This document shows, one piece after another, positions 20,711 to 31,564 of a stretch of DNA of 64,000 nt. The stretch comes from Bacteriovoracaceae bacterium (GTDB taxonomy: Bacteria; Bdellovibrionota; Bacteriovoracia; Bacteriovoracales; Bacteriovoracaceae). The stretch covers positions 99,878 to 163,877 of the forward strand of contig JAONMX010000001.1 of the NCBI GenBank assembly GCA_028378565.1. The letters run 5' to 3'. The position numbers and the translations under genes are program-made. The notes beneath the pieces were generated by a model, which saw only the letters and a list, made by a program, of their open reading frames with translations, had not been told where the DNA came from and ran no database searches. Each line of letters begins with the position of its first letter. The first letter of the stretch is position 1.

Positions 20711-21952
20711 TTAGAAAATTTCCTTGAAAACCGATCTGAGGGAGTCACCGAGTCTCCCAATCAAATCCATTTGATTGTTATTATTACTATTGTTATCTAC
20801 GTACCCACTACTTTTTCTCTTTCCACTTTCTAGTAATAGACCTAGTACAGTAGAGAATTTTGGGTTTTGCATAATATTTGTCATTCCACCAAATGGAACA
20901 GGATATCCAATCTTAGTAGGGCGATTTAATATATATTCTCCCATTTCACTAAGACCTTTAATCAAAGCACCACCACCTGTTAAAACGATACCGCCTGTAA
21001 TTTCTTCAGATAAATTTTTATCAGCAATAATTTCTTTGATAATATCAAAAAGCTCTTCTGCTCTTGCACCAAGAACTTCTGCGACAACTGAAAGCTGAAC
21101 TTCTCTTGCTTGAGTTCCACTTAAACCTTGAACTGTTATGTGAGCTGATTGATTTAATTTCTCACTCAGTACACTTCCGTGATTAATTTTTATTCTTTCT
21201 GCCTCAGCATGTGGAATCTTTAGTGCAACAGCAAGGTCGTTAGTGAAATGGTTTCCACCAACAGGAATAATTTGGGAGTGAATTAAAGATCCTTCCTTCC
21301 AAATTGCAATATCAGTAGTGCCTCCACCAATATCAACGAGAATAATTCCCATTTCTTTTTCTTCAATGGATAAAACGGCTTCGCTAGAAGCGATAGGCTG
21401 TAGAGTTATATGTTCTGCTTTGATACCTGTTTGCTCAACACATTTTGCTAAGTTCTGAATCAGTGAAATTGATCCTGTTACAATGTGCACATGGACCTCT
21501 AATCGTACGCCGCACATACCGATTGGATTCTTAATCCCTTGCGTGTTATCAACTCTAAACTCTTGAGGAATAACATGTATAATTTCTCTATCGGATGGAA
21601 TGACTACTGCTTTTGCAGCTTCAAGAACTCTATCTACATCTTCTTGTGAAATTTCTTTATCTCTAACAGCAACAACACCTGAAGAATTAAAGCTATAAAT
21701 ATGACTTCCTGCTACACCAATTGTTGCTGACGAAATATTCACTCCGGCCATCAACTTTGCTTCCTCAATTGAGTTTTGAATCGACCTAACAGTTTTATCA
21801 ATATTAACAACAGAACCTTTCTTTAACCCGTGACTCGGATGAGTTCCAATTCCAATAATTTCAATATCTGTAGGGGAGTGTTGAACACCAACAATCGTAC
21901 ATACTTTTGTAGTTCCGACGTCTAGACCAACAATAAGATTCTTTTCGCTCAT
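20711..21952 (-). CDS. ftsA: Cell division protein FtsA
   Basis: '[16 protein letters not shown]', '[22 protein letters not shown]', '[13 protein letters not shown]'. Confidence 0.95.
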   Translation of the reverse strand: MSEKNLIVGLDVGTTKVCTIVGVQHSPTDIEIIGIGTHPSHGLKKGSVVNIDKTVRSIQNSIEEAKLMAGVNISSATIGVAGSHIYSFNSSGVVAVRDKEISQEDVDRVLEAAKAVVIPSDREIIHVIPQEFRVDNTQGIKNPIGMCGVRLEVHVHIVTGSISLIQNLAKCVEQTGIKAEHITLQPIASSEAVLSIEEKEMGIILVDIGGGTTDIAIWKEGSLIHSQIIPVGGNHFTNDLAVALKIPHAEAERIKINHGSVLSEKLNQSAHITVQGLSGTQAREVQLSVVAEVLGARAEELFDIIKEIIADKNLSEEITGGIVLTGGGALIKGLSEMGEYILNRPTKIGYPVPFGGMTNIMQNPKFSTVLGLLLESGKRKSSGYVDNNSNNNNQMDLIGRLGDSLRSVFKEIF

Positions 21953-22033
21953 GAGATTCCTTTCTCAAATTAAGTTAGATTCCTTTCTAACAGCCCTTGC
22001 AGGTGGGCACAGCATTACACAAAAATTTTATGA

Positions 22034-22774
22034 TTAGTCATTAAACTTGACAACTACTTTCTTAGAATTTGTAAGATTTATAATTGCAGGCATCTTCTTC
22101 TTTGATTCCATGTAACTTACTATTTTCTTTAGCTTTTCTACCTTTTCATCCCAGTCTTCCTTGCCGATGAAGACACTCGAAGGGCCCCCATTGATCGAAA
22201 GTATTATAGTTAAGTCTTTGTTATCATTGAGAATAACTTCCGAAATCTTCTTTCTAAAGTTCTTACTCATCTTTTTGACAATATGCGAAACTTCTTTCTG
22301 AATATTCTTATCAATTTCACCCACAGGGAGGGCAAAGTAGGGAAGTTGGCCTTTTAATTTTTTTTCAGTTCTCAGCAATACTTCGTATGTTGGATCAAAT
22401 AATTCACCATTATCAACTAAAATTGCTTCGTATGAATCAAGTCCATTCTCTTTATATATTTGAACTTTCATAAGTGGTTCAGGACATTCGTATTTAAAAT
22501 GAAGGTCTTTTTTCATCGGATCATATTCAATTTTGTAGTCAGTTACGAAATGTTTCTCATTAAGCTTTTCTGATACGATTCTTTCTTTAATCTTTCTTAA
22601 TGACTTTGTTTTTTCAAATGTTTTTAGAAGCTTAAGCGTTAAAGTTCCTACTGTTCTACTAGGACAGCTTCCAAAAGTTGTTTTATATTTAATTTTTTCT
22701 TTTGGGACATAGCTTGTATGTCCTTGCTCAAGAGTAAGAAAAGAAATAATGAATAGAAGTATTGAATATCTAAT
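22034..22774 (-). CDS. ftsQ: FtsQ/DivIB-like division protein with non-canonical or unresolved start
   Basis: Between murB and ftsA; C-term 'LSINGGPSSVFIGKEDWDEKVEKLKKIVSYM...INLTNSKKVVVKF' FtsQ-like; frame is open to ~22.79 kb and begins with a hydrophobic segment, but the first ATG/GTG/TTG is at 22516. Confidence 0.6.
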   Translation of the reverse strand: MRYSILLFIISFLTLEQGHTSYVPKEKIKYKTTFGSCPSRTVGTLTLKLLKTFEKTKSLRKIKERIVSEKLNEKHFVTDYKIEYDPMKKDLHFKYECPEPLMKVQIYKENGLDSYEAILVDNGELFDPTYEVLLRTEKKLKGQLPYFALPVGEIDKNIQKEVSHIVKKMSKNFRKKISEVILNDNKDLTIILSINGGPSSVFIGKEDWDEKVEKLKKIVSYMESKKKMPAIINLTNSKKVVVKFND

Positions 22775-22776
22775 TT

Positions 22777-23709
22777 TTAGCCCTTCGGGATTTTAACTTC
22801 TGTTTCAAACTTAATTCCAAACTGCCATTCCAAGACTTTATTTACTTTAGTAATTAACTCATTAACATCTTCAACACTTGAGTTACCAAAGTTTTCCATA
22901 AAGTTAGCATGCTTTGGACTAACTCTTAATGAGTTAGTTTTAAATCCCTTCAGTCCTATTATATCTATAGCTTGCCCTGCCCTGCAAGTTTTCATTCCTA
23001 TTTTAGATTTTAAGTTTTCATTTGAAACATAGTTTTTAAAAATACAGCCACAAGTAAACTCTTTTAAAGGTTGTGTTTTGTTTCGTAGGGCCAAATAACT
23101 TTTTATTTTTTCTGTTATGCTTGGATCAATACCTTTATGAGTAAGAGTTGCTTCAATTAAGATTTCACCTTCTCTTAAAAAATTATTTTTTCTGTATGAA
23201 AAATCAGATTCTTCAATAACATGCTCTCGAATATCACCATTTTTTGTCATAATTTTGACTGATTTAACAAGCTCACCAATTTCACCTAAATTAGTTCCTG
23301 CATTCATAAAAATGGCACCACCTAAGCTTGCAGGAATGCCCGTGAACACTTCCCATCCACTTATTCCATTCTTGGTAGCATGTGATGATAAAACAGCAAG
23401 AGAGACACTTGCAGGCAGTACATATTCATTTCTTGCAATAGATAAATAGTTCTTATCAAATTTGAAATCTAATTTTATAACGGGATTGTTTATTTTTACT
23501 GGAAGTAACTGATTAGCTCCCCAACCAAGTATATTGTAGCTCAAATTATTCTTGGTAAAAACTTTCAAAAGTGAAGAAAGAGCCTCTACTGTGCTGACAA
23601 CATAAAGGTCACCTACAGACTTTAGTCTCATTGTTGAGAACTTAGTTAAATCTTGATCTTCATATATTTTAAGATCATTAATATCTTTTACTTTATTTAT
23701 TATTTTCAA
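22777..23709 (-). CDS. murB: UDP-N-acetylenolpyruvoylglucosamine reductase
   Basis: 'FSTMRLKSVGDLYVV', 'GIPASLGGAIFMNAG', 'SPKHANFMENFG'. Confidence 0.93.
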   Translation of the reverse strand: MKIINKVKDINDLKIYEDQDLTKFSTMRLKSVGDLYVVSTVEALSSLLKVFTKNNLSYNILGWGANQLLPVKINNPVIKLDFKFDKNYLSIARNEYVLPASVSLAVLSSHATKNGISGWEVFTGIPASLGGAIFMNAGTNLGEIGELVKSVKIMTKNGDIREHVIEESDFSYRKNNFLREGEILIEATLTHKGIDPSITEKIKSYLALRNKTQPLKEFTCGCIFKNYVSNENLKSKIGMKTCRAGQAIDIIGLKGFKTNSLRVSPKHANFMENFGNSSVEDVNELITKVNKVLEWQFGIKFETEVKIPKG

Positions 23710-25081
23710 TAACCCAATCTCTTATTTTTCTTCCAATAGAGCCAGCACCTAAAGTTATAACATGCACTTTCTCATTTTGAAGTAAGTTTAGTTTTTCAAA
23801 CATTTCATCCATATTGCTTAAAGTTTCTATCAATTCAGGGTGAAGTTTATTTACATCATCTTTAAGTCTCTCAGAGTTTATACCAGTTAAAGGCTTTTCT
23901 GAAGCAGCGTAGATAGGTGCCATATAAACCTTATCTGCCAAATTAAAACAATGTAAAAATTGATTCCAACAGTCTCTTGTTCTGGTAAATCGATGAGGCT
24001 CAAAGAATACAACAACTCTCTCATCTCCGACTTTGTTTCTCAGGGCCTTAATTGTTTTTTCAATTTCTGTTGGATGATGACCATAATCATCTATTAACTC
24101 GAAGCCATTTTTTTTCATAAGTGTTTGAAACCTACGACCAACACCTTGAAACTTTGATATTCCTAATCTAATTGTATCGAAGCCTAAACCAACTTTGTGA
24201 GCAATAGCAATGGCACCAAGAGAGTTTGATACATTATGATCTCCTGGAAGGTTTAAAGTTATTTCTTCGACCTTGTTACCTTCAAAATACAAATCATAAA
24301 CTTGTATACCGTTCTCATATCTCAAATTACTTGCACAGTAATCAAACTCACTAGAATCATCTGAAATTCCAAATAAGACATACGGCTTCTTTAGTTTCTT
24401 TCTTAGTTCTAATACTTTTTCATCATTGCCATTAAGAGCACAAAGACCATAAAAGGGCACTTTGTTAGCAAACTTAAGGAATGCCTTAAAAATATCTTCA
24501 CTTGTTCCGTAGTGATCAAGATGATCATCATCAATATTTGTAATAACAGAATAAAGAGGACTCAATAGTAAAAAGCTACCATCGGACTCGTCAGCCTCCG
24601 CGACAAAGTATGTTCCCGTTCCGATGCTTGCATGGCCCTTTAAATTTTCTACAATTCCACCAATAGCATAAGTAGGGTTTAAGTTACTTTCTTTTAGTAT
24701 TGTTGCCAGAATACTTGTTGTCGTTGTCTTACCATGAGTTCCCGCAATGGCGATTCCTTGCTTTAGGCGCATTATTTCTGCAAGCATTTCTGCTCTTCTT
24801 AAAAGAGGTATATTTTCTTTGTTCGCATAACTATATTCTGGATTTGATTGAGGAATTGCAGAGCTATAGACGACAATATTAGCATCTTTTATATTCTCTT
24901 CATTGTGACCTATATAAATCTCTGCACCTATTTTTTGAAGCTTTTCTGTATTGTGGGAAGGACTCATATCACTTCCGCTTACCTTATACCCCATGTGTAT
25001 TAAAATCTCTGCAATACCAGACATTCCAATTCCACCAACTCCAATAAAATGAATTTTAATTTTATGTGATTCTGCGTTCAT
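23693..25081 (-). CDS. murC: UDP-N-acetylmuramate-L-alanine ligase
   Basis: 'IHFIGVGGIGMSGIAEIL', 'AGTHGKTTTTSILATIL', 'DDYGHHPTEI'. Confidence 0.96.
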   Translation of the reverse strand: MNAESHKIKIHFIGVGGIGMSGIAEILIHMGYKVSGSDMSPSHNTEKLQKIGAEIYIGHNEENIKDANIVVYSSAIPQSNPEYSYANKENIPLLRRAEMLAEIMRLKQGIAIAGTHGKTTTTSILATILKESNLNPTYAIGGIVENLKGHASIGTGTYFVAEADESDGSFLLLSPLYSVITNIDDDHLDHYGTSEDIFKAFLKFANKVPFYGLCALNGNDEKVLELRKKLKKPYVLFGISDDSSEFDYCASNLRYENGIQVYDLYFEGNKVEEITLNLPGDHNVSNSLGAIAIAHKVGLGFDTIRLGISKFQGVGRRFQTLMKKNGFELIDDYGHHPTEIEKTIKALRNKVGDERVVVFFEPHRFTRTRDCWNQFLHCFNLADKVYMAPIYAASEKPLTGINSERLKDDVNKLHPELIETLSNMDEMFEKLNLLQNEKVHVITLGAGSIGRKIRDWVIENNK

Positions 25082-25097
25082 TTAGATTCCTTCAATA

Positions 25098-26282
25098 TTA
25101 ATATGTACTGAAAGAACTCTCACCTTTTCTTGCAAATAGATCTTCTTGTTGTCGATCATAGCTACTTGAGTAAAGACTAACTTCTTTTTTTTCAGCACGG
25201 GCACAACTCAAAATTAACCCTATAGCAAAGAAGTTGGCAAGAAGTGATGAGCCACCACTACTGACAAAAGGTAAATTTAGTCCTTTTGTAGGTAATAGTC
25301 CTAATACAACACCCATATTTAAAAAAGCCTGTATTCCTATAGCTAAAACAAGCGTACCACTTAGAATAAAACGTGTTGAAGTTGTCATGGCCAAACAGAT
25401 TCTCAGTCCAAAATATATAAGACCAAGAAATAAGCACGCCATAGACAGCACACCAATAAATCCCAGTTCCTCACCTATTACAGAGAAAATAAAGTCATTA
25501 TGTGCTTCTGGCAGATAAAACAGTTTTTCAACAGAGTTTCCAAGCCCTTTTCCAATAATTGATCCGTTTGCAAATGCCAAATAGGATTGAATAATCTGAA
25601 AACCTGAAGTCTGGGGGTTCTTCCATGGATCAAGGTAAGTAAAAAGTCTTTTAACCCTATAAGGCTCAGCAAATAAAATTCCAATAACTCCAATAATACC
25701 AACGAGTAATGATGAGTAAAAATACTTGCGAGGGAATTCACTTAAAAAACATGCAGCTGCTAAAATGATGAAGCATATACTAAAAGTTCCGAAGTCTGGT
25801 TGTAGCACCAGAACAAGTAAACTTCCAAGAACGGGTATTGCATACTGAATAATTTCATTTCTTGTTAGATTATTAAATTTTTGAAAAAAGGGAATGCAAG
25901 CTAATAGAATAGTGTATTTAGAAAACTCACCTGGTTGCAAACCAAATCCTCCGATAACAAGCCAACGGCTTGCACCATTAACCTTATTACTTAAGCCAGG
26001 AACAAAAGTTAAAATCAAAAGGATCATCATAAGGGATTGAAAAACAAATCCATATTTTGTCCAAAAAGAAACTTTCGTTTTTGAGACAATAAAACAAAGA
26101 CCAACTGAAATACTTAAGTAAATAAGCTGCCTATAAAAGAAGTATGCAGAGGAACCAAATGTTTCTTTGGCATAGATGTAGCTAGAGGAAAAAACCATTA
26201 TAATTCCAAGAGCTACAATCAGCGATAAAATGGCAATAAAGTATTTAACGTTTTTATCGAGAATGGCCTGTTTAGTATTCAT
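25098..26282 (-). CDS. ftsW: Lipid II polymerase/SEDS protein FtsW
   Basis: Polytopic; 'AEAHNDFIFSVIGEELG', 'LPTKGLNLPFVSSGGSSLL'. Confidence 0.92.
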   Translation of the reverse strand: MNTKQAILDKNVKYFIAILSLIVALGIIMVFSSSYIYAKETFGSSAYFFYRQLIYLSISVGLCFIVSKTKVSFWTKYGFVFQSLMMILLILTFVPGLSNKVNGASRWLVIGGFGLQPGEFSKYTILLACIPFFQKFNNLTRNEIIQYAIPVLGSLLVLVLQPDFGTFSICFIILAAACFLSEFPRKYFYSSLLVGIIGVIGILFAEPYRVKRLFTYLDPWKNPQTSGFQIIQSYLAFANGSIIGKGLGNSVEKLFYLPEAHNDFIFSVIGEELGFIGVLSMACLFLGLIYFGLRICLAMTTSTRFILSGTLVLAIGIQAFLNMGVVLGLLPTKGLNLPFVSSGGSSLLANFFAIGLILSCARAEKKEVSLYSSSYDRQQEDLFARKGESSFSTY

Positions 26283-26322
26283 ATGAATATTTTAACAGAC
26301 CAAGCAAAAAGGTCTAGCTAAA

Positions 26323-27705
26323 TTAAAGTTGATAGACCAACTTTTTATAATAATTGCCACGTTCTTGATAGTCTCTAAAGAAATCTGTCGCTGGATTACC
26401 AGGACAAAGCAAAATCGTGTCACCAGTTCTTGATTTTTGATAAGCAAATAGAATTGACTCTTCAAAAGAGCCTACTATATAAGTTTGCCCGTGCTCTCCT
26501 AAGGCCCTATTCATTCTTTCCTTAGATTCACCAACAAGAACCAGAACTCTTGAATACTCAATAAAATCATTGGCAAACGGTTCATAGTCAATTTCTTCGA
26601 TATCTTTGCCACCTGCTATTAATATAACTGGTGTCTTGAAAGACTTAATACTTTTAACTAATTCAGGAAGTGTTGTTGCTTTTGAATCATTATAAAAGTT
26701 AACTCCATTCTTCTCCATTAAAAACTCTAAACGGTGTGGAATTCCTGGAAACTTCTCAATACATTTCTGAATTGATTTATCACTTACTTCAAGTGCTTTA
26801 CATGCGGTAATCGCAGCAAGTAGGTTTTCTCTATTTTCCTGACCAATTATTCTCATGTTCTTTACAACAAATTCAGAGTGGTAATTTATATTTGAATGAA
26901 TTCTTCTTTCATGAAAGTGAGTTCCTTGAATTTCATTCATCACACCCATTTGCACAAATGACTTTCTAGAATACCAGTACGTTCTACACTGGGCATTCCT
27001 AAAAAATGTGTTATGTGCAAGTCTGTCAAAATTTACGACTAAAGTATCATCAGGTGATAGGGTTTTAATTATTGAAAGTTTAGTTTCAATATATTCACCA
27101 ACACTTTTAAACTGATTATCAGGATATCTTTCACTAATATTTGTAAAGACAACCAACTTAGGATGGAAGTTATCTAATTTTCTCATCTGAGAAGCTGAAA
27201 CTTCTACGATTACGTAATCAACTTCATCTTTATTTGGCATCATTGAATATTCAATAAATGGACTATCACTAGTTCCACCCACAAAAACATTTTTTCCCTC
27301 AAGCTTAAGAGAGAATCCAATCATGTGAGATACTGTTGTTCTTCCATGGCTTCCACAAACAGCAATAATTGGCTTTCGACATAGCTTATTACCCAATGCA
27401 AATTCAGAATAAACTTCTCTGCCATTTTGTCTTGCGAGCTCTAACTGTGGAAGATCTGGACTTACAGAGCTACTATAAACAACAACATCAGCATCAAGAA
27501 AATCTTCTTCTCGGTGTTCACCAAATGTCATATGAGGAGCTGGCTCAATCTTTTTAAGCTTTTTAACCGCTTTATTCAGATCAAATATTGGCTTAATATC
27601 AGTCACTCTAATATCGCAATCTAAAGTGTTAAAAAATTTGATTAATGTAAAACCAGTTTTACCAATTCCAACAATTAATACTTTTTTGTTACGAAAACGT
27701 TCCAT
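26323..27705 (-). CDS. murD: UDP-N-acetylmuramoylalanine-D-glutamate ligase
   Basis: 'VLIVGIGKTGF', 'GSHGRTTVSHMIG', 'FYNDSKATTLPELVKSI', 'LIAGGKD'. Confidence 0.88.
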   Translation of the reverse strand: MERFRNKKVLIVGIGKTGFTLIKFFNTLDCDIRVTDIKPIFDLNKAVKKLKKIEPAPHMTFGEHREEDFLDADVVVYSSSVSPDLPQLELARQNGREVYSEFALGNKLCRKPIIAVCGSHGRTTVSHMIGFSLKLEGKNVFVGGTSDSPFIEYSMMPNKDEVDYVIVEVSASQMRKLDNFHPKLVVFTNISERYPDNQFKSVGEYIETKLSIIKTLSPDDTLVVNFDRLAHNTFFRNAQCRTYWYSRKSFVQMGVMNEIQGTHFHERRIHSNINYHSEFVVKNMRIIGQENRENLLAAITACKALEVSDKSIQKCIEKFPGIPHRLEFLMEKNGVNFYNDSKATTLPELVKSIKSFKTPVILIAGGKDIEEIDYEPFANDFIEYSRVLVLVGESKERMNRALGEHGQTYIVGSFEESILFAYQKSRTGDTILLCPGNPATDFFRDYQERGNYYKKLVYQL

Positions 27706-27709
27706 TTAT

Positions 27710-28786
27710 TTACCTCATCTTTAATGTAGCAATTGAAATTAATGCAAACAAAATGCTTATTATCCAAAATCTTACGATTACCTTTGGCTCAGGCCACCCC
27801 TTTAATTCAAAGTGATGATGGATAGGTGCCATTTTGAAGACACGTTTCTTTCTAATTTTATAAGAAGTTACTTGTATGATTACTGATAGAGCTTCAATAA
27901 CAAAGACTCCACCAATTAAAACGAACAAAAGCTCGTTCTTACTTAAAACTGCAATTGTTCCTAAAGCTCCACCTAAACTAAGGCTTCCGGCATCACCCAT
28001 AAATATTTGAGCGGGATAGCTGTTATACCAAAGAAACCCTACACCTGCTCCGATGATTGCCATGGATAAAACAGTAAGTTCCCCAATATTTTCTACATAC
28101 GGAATATAGAGATAATTTGCCATTTCAGTATGTCCAGCAACATAAGTCAAAAGACCAAGTGTTGCTGCACTTGTAACAATTGGACCAATAGCTAAGCCAT
28201 CCAATCCGTCAGTCAAGTTAACTGCATTACTACTTCCCACAATAACGACGGCTGCAAATGGAATATAAAACCAAGAAAGATCTAGTACAGCCTCTTTAAA
28301 AAAAGGTGTATATAGTTTTGTATCAATAATTCCATTTTCAACAAGAAGATAAACAACCACAGATGCCGTAATAAATTGCCAAGCAAGTTTACCCTTTGCA
28401 CTTACACCCTTAGAGTTATTTTTTAAAACTTTTAGATAGTCATCAACAAAACCTAATACAAAATATGAAAGTGTTACAAATAAACAACTTAGAAGGGGAG
28501 AGCTTAAAAAGTTTCCACAAAGAAGCAAACTAAAGAGCACACTTCCAATTATAAAAACACCACCCATTGTTGGTGTACCAGCTTTTTTAAAATGACTTTC
28601 TGGACCGTCATCTCTAATCACTTGTCCAAATTGCTTTAACTTCATCCACTCAATGAATGCTTTACCCCAAACAATTGAAACCATTGCTGCAATTAAAAAG
28701 GATACGATAGATCTGAAGGTGATATATCGAAATATATTAAATGCTGAAAATTCCTGACTCAGAGGGTACAGAAGATGGTAGAGCAT
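27710..28786 (-). CDS. mraY: Phospho-N-acetylmuramoyl-pentapeptide transferase
   Basis: 'KKAGTPTMGGVFII', 'NAVNLTDGLDGLAIG', 'FMGDAGSLSLGGALG', 'APIHHHFELKGWPE'. Confidence 0.96.
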   Translation of the reverse strand: MLYHLLYPLSQEFSAFNIFRYITFRSIVSFLIAAMVSIVWGKAFIEWMKLKQFGQVIRDDGPESHFKKAGTPTMGGVFIIGSVLFSLLLCGNFLSSPLLSCLFVTLSYFVLGFVDDYLKVLKNNSKGVSAKGKLAWQFITASVVVYLLVENGIIDTKLYTPFFKEAVLDLSWFYIPFAAVVIVGSSNAVNLTDGLDGLAIGPIVTSAATLGLLTYVAGHTEMANYLYIPYVENIGELTVLSMAIIGAGVGFLWYNSYPAQIFMGDAGSLSLGGALGTIAVLSKNELLFVLIGGVFVIEALSVIIQVTSYKIRKKRVFKMAPIHHHFELKGWPEPKVIVRFWIISILFALISIATLKMR

Positions 28787-28809
28787 ACTTTCCCAGTTTA
28801 TAAAGTGTA

Positions 28810-30207
28810 TCAGTTCTTTATATCTAGTATTGACTCAAGTTGTAAAGAGCGACTGCCTTTAATTAGTACGCTCGAGTACTGTTTATTTTTGATGCTTTCA
28901 AGCAATTTGGAACTACATTGTGATGCATCTAAATAAGCTTCTGCATGACCAAAACCTTCAACATATTTATTAGAGAATCTACCTATAAACCAACAATGCT
29001 TTGCACCTATTTTCTTAAGGAATTTACCGATCTCCACATGGTAACCATCAGAGCTTTCACCCAGCTCATTCATGTCACCCACGATGAAAAGCTTATCATC
29101 AAAAGTTATGGATTTTGTCTGCTCAATATAGGCCAATATGCTGGCCTTCATACTTGCCGGGTTAGCATTGTAGGCATCAAGATAAACTTGTGCAGAGTGC
29201 CAATTAATGAAACTACCTCTATTTAAATTTATATCGAAAGAAATTGAGTCTATATTTTTTTCGAGACTTGAATAAATATCAGGATAAATCTCTAACACCA
29301 AAAGAACGCACTGGGCCAAATTAACCCAATTATGATTTCCAATTATTGTTTTATTGCTACAACTTATCTTTCCAAGTTTAGTAGCAAGACATATTCCGTT
29401 TTCTTCAATCTTCAAAAGATTATCCGACTTATTCTTATCTACTGAGAAGTTGGTCACTTTTTCTGTAACGTCTAATTTCGCAAGATATTTATCATCAAGG
29501 TTGAGGATAATTTTTTTAGATTCATTGTGTGAATTTATATAGTCATATAAAGCACGCTTTTCAGAAAGTACGCCATCTAAATCTTTTAATTTTTCTAGAT
29601 GAGCCTCTCCAATACATGTAATCAGTCCGTAAGTTGGCTGAGCCATATTACATAAGTTTTTTATTTCTCCAAAAGAGCTTGTGCCCATTTCAATAATAGC
29701 AATTTTATGTTGGTGACTTAAGCGAAGCAAAGTAAGGGGAACACCTATATGATTATTTAGATTCCCCTTAGTAAAAAGAATTTCTTCCTCAGAGTATTTT
29801 AACTTAAGAAGCTTACTTACATATTCTTTATTAGTTGTTTTGCCGTTACTTCCAGTAATTCCAACAATTTCTTTTCCACTTTCCCTGAACTTCTTAGCAT
29901 TTAATGTGCCAAGATCTTGTATAAACTGAAGTGAATCTGTAACCCACAACACACAATGATTACCTTTAAATAAGTTTTCTCTTTCTTTTGACCATCTTAT
30001 TATTAAAGTTTTGACTCCGGATAGCTTTATGACGTTATCTATAAAAGAATACGCATCAAAATTGTCACCTTCAAGAAAAAGAAATACATCTTCTTCAACA
30101 TATTTTCGATTATCACTACACACATTAGTGAATGAAAAAGAGTCTTCATTCTTTATCTTTTTCAAAGACCTAATATTTTTAATCATCTCTAAATTAACTA
30201 GTGACAT
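28810..30207 (-). CDS. murF: UDP-MurNAc-tripeptide-D-alanyl-D-alanine ligase
   Basis: 'GITGSNGKTTNKEYVSKLL', 'NLNNHIGVPLTLL', 'DAYNANPASMKA'. Confidence 0.93.
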   Translation of the reverse strand: MSLVNLEMIKNIRSLKKIKNEDSFSFTNVCSDNRKYVEEDVFLFLEGDNFDAYSFIDNVIKLSGVKTLIIRWSKERENLFKGNHCVLWVTDSLQFIQDLGTLNAKKFRESGKEIVGITGSNGKTTNKEYVSKLLKLKYSEEEILFTKGNLNNHIGVPLTLLRLSHQHKIAIIEMGTSSFGEIKNLCNMAQPTYGLITCIGEAHLEKLKDLDGVLSEKRALYDYINSHNESKKIILNLDDKYLAKLDVTEKVTNFSVDKNKSDNLLKIEENGICLATKLGKISCSNKTIIGNHNWVNLAQCVLLVLEIYPDIYSSLEKNIDSISFDINLNRGSFINWHSAQVYLDAYNANPASMKASILAYIEQTKSITFDDKLFIVGDMNELGESSDGYHVEIGKFLKKIGAKHCWFIGRFSNKYVEGFGHAEAYLDASQCSSKLLESIKNKQYSSVLIKGSRSLQLESILDIKN

Positions 30208-31564
30208 TTAAGAAACCTTTTACAACTTTCATATCATCAAATTCATATTTTTTCGTACCAATTTCCTGATATGTTTCGTGACCTTTACCCGCAATCAAAA
30301 CTATGGTTTTTTCTTTAGACTCATCCACTGCAAACTTAATTGCCTCACTTCGATTTTCGATTTTAGTGTAACTTCCGCTCATACCTTTTTCAATATCACT
30401 GATAATATCCTTAGAGTTTTCAGTTCTTGGGTTATCAGATGTCACGACAACAAAATCAGAGTGCTCACATGCAACCTTTGCCATTATGGGTCTCTTCGAT
30501 TTATCTCTGTCTCCTCCACATCCAAAAACTGTCCATACTGACTTACCAGGAAATGAATCTTTAATTGAAGAAAGAATATTTTCCAATGCATCTGGAGTAT
30601 GAGCATAATCAATCACAAATAATCTATCATTACTTTCTAGACACTCAAACCTTCCTTTCGGAAGTTGTATTTTATATAAATCAAAGTTTACTTTTTTACC
30701 TAATATAAAATTACATATATTAACGGCTAAGGATAAGTTTTGGTAATTATGACTAAGCTTAAAGAAAGAGGGGTAGTTGGAACCAAGCGAGACCTTTTTA
30801 CATATTTCTATATTTGGTCTTTCTATGCTCTTATAAAGTTCTTTCTGTTCAGCTGGAAAAAAACAAGATGAGCCTTCTACTAAATAATCGAATATTTTTT
30901 CTTTTGCAGCTTTATAACTTTCCATATTTTTGTGATAATCAAGATGATCTTGAGATATATTAGTCCAACCGGCGACTGCAAGTTTAAGATCTCTAAGTCT
31001 ATCTTGTGAAAGTGAGTGACTTGAAACCTCAATCACTATAAAATCACTTTTTTCTTGAGCATGATGAATAATTTTCCTCAACTCTACATATCCAGGACTT
31101 GTATTGGGAATATCAAAATTAATAGGTCTCCCATTAATAAAAACACCATTTGTCCCTACCGTACAGACGGTTTTTTTGTTCTGTTTTAGTATCTCTGAAA
31201 TAACAAAAGCTGTACTTGTTTTTCCATTTGTACCAGTTATTCCAATAATTTTGATTTCATTTTTAATTGGGTAAATTTTATCAAGAAGTTCAGCTTGCAA
31301 CGCTCTCCACTTTGACTCTTCAACAACTACATAATTATTCTGTATTTCTTCTATGGGCTTCTTATTAAGAATAATTAGCAAAGGGTTTGAAGCAATGAGA
31401 CGTTCCTTAAATAAGGTGAAAGATTTTTCTGATAAAAGCTTATAGAAAATAATTTCATTATCTTTTGCATTTTGTAAATTTGTACTTACTTCTATAGAAC
31501 TAAAACTGGTTCCTTCAGGAACCTCTATATTATATTTTTGAAATATTTTCTCTAAGCTACTCAT
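30194..31564 (-). CDS. murE: UDP-MurNAc-tripeptide synthetase
   Basis: 'GITGTNGKTSTAFVI', 'SSHSLSQDRL', 'VIDYAHTPDALENIL'. Confidence 0.93.
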   Translation of the reverse strand: MSSLEKIFQKYNIEVPEGTSFSSIEVSTNLQNAKDNEIIFYKLLSEKSFTLFKERLIASNPLLIILNKKPIEEIQNNYVVVEESKWRALQAELLDKIYPIKNEIKIIGITGTNGKTSTAFVISEILKQNKKTVCTVGTNGVFINGRPINFDIPNTSPGYVELRKIIHHAQEKSDFIVIEVSSHSLSQDRLRDLKLAVAGWTNISQDHLDYHKNMESYKAAKEKIFDYLVEGSSCFFPAEQKELYKSIERPNIEICKKVSLGSNYPSFFKLSHNYQNLSLAVNICNFILGKKVNFDLYKIQLPKGRFECLESNDRLFVIDYAHTPDALENILSSIKDSFPGKSVWTVFGCGGDRDKSKRPIMAKVACEHSDFVVVTSDNPRTENSKDIISDIEKGMSGSYTKIENRSEAIKFAVDESKEKTIVLIAGKGHETYQEIGTKKYEFDDMKVVKGFLNVTS

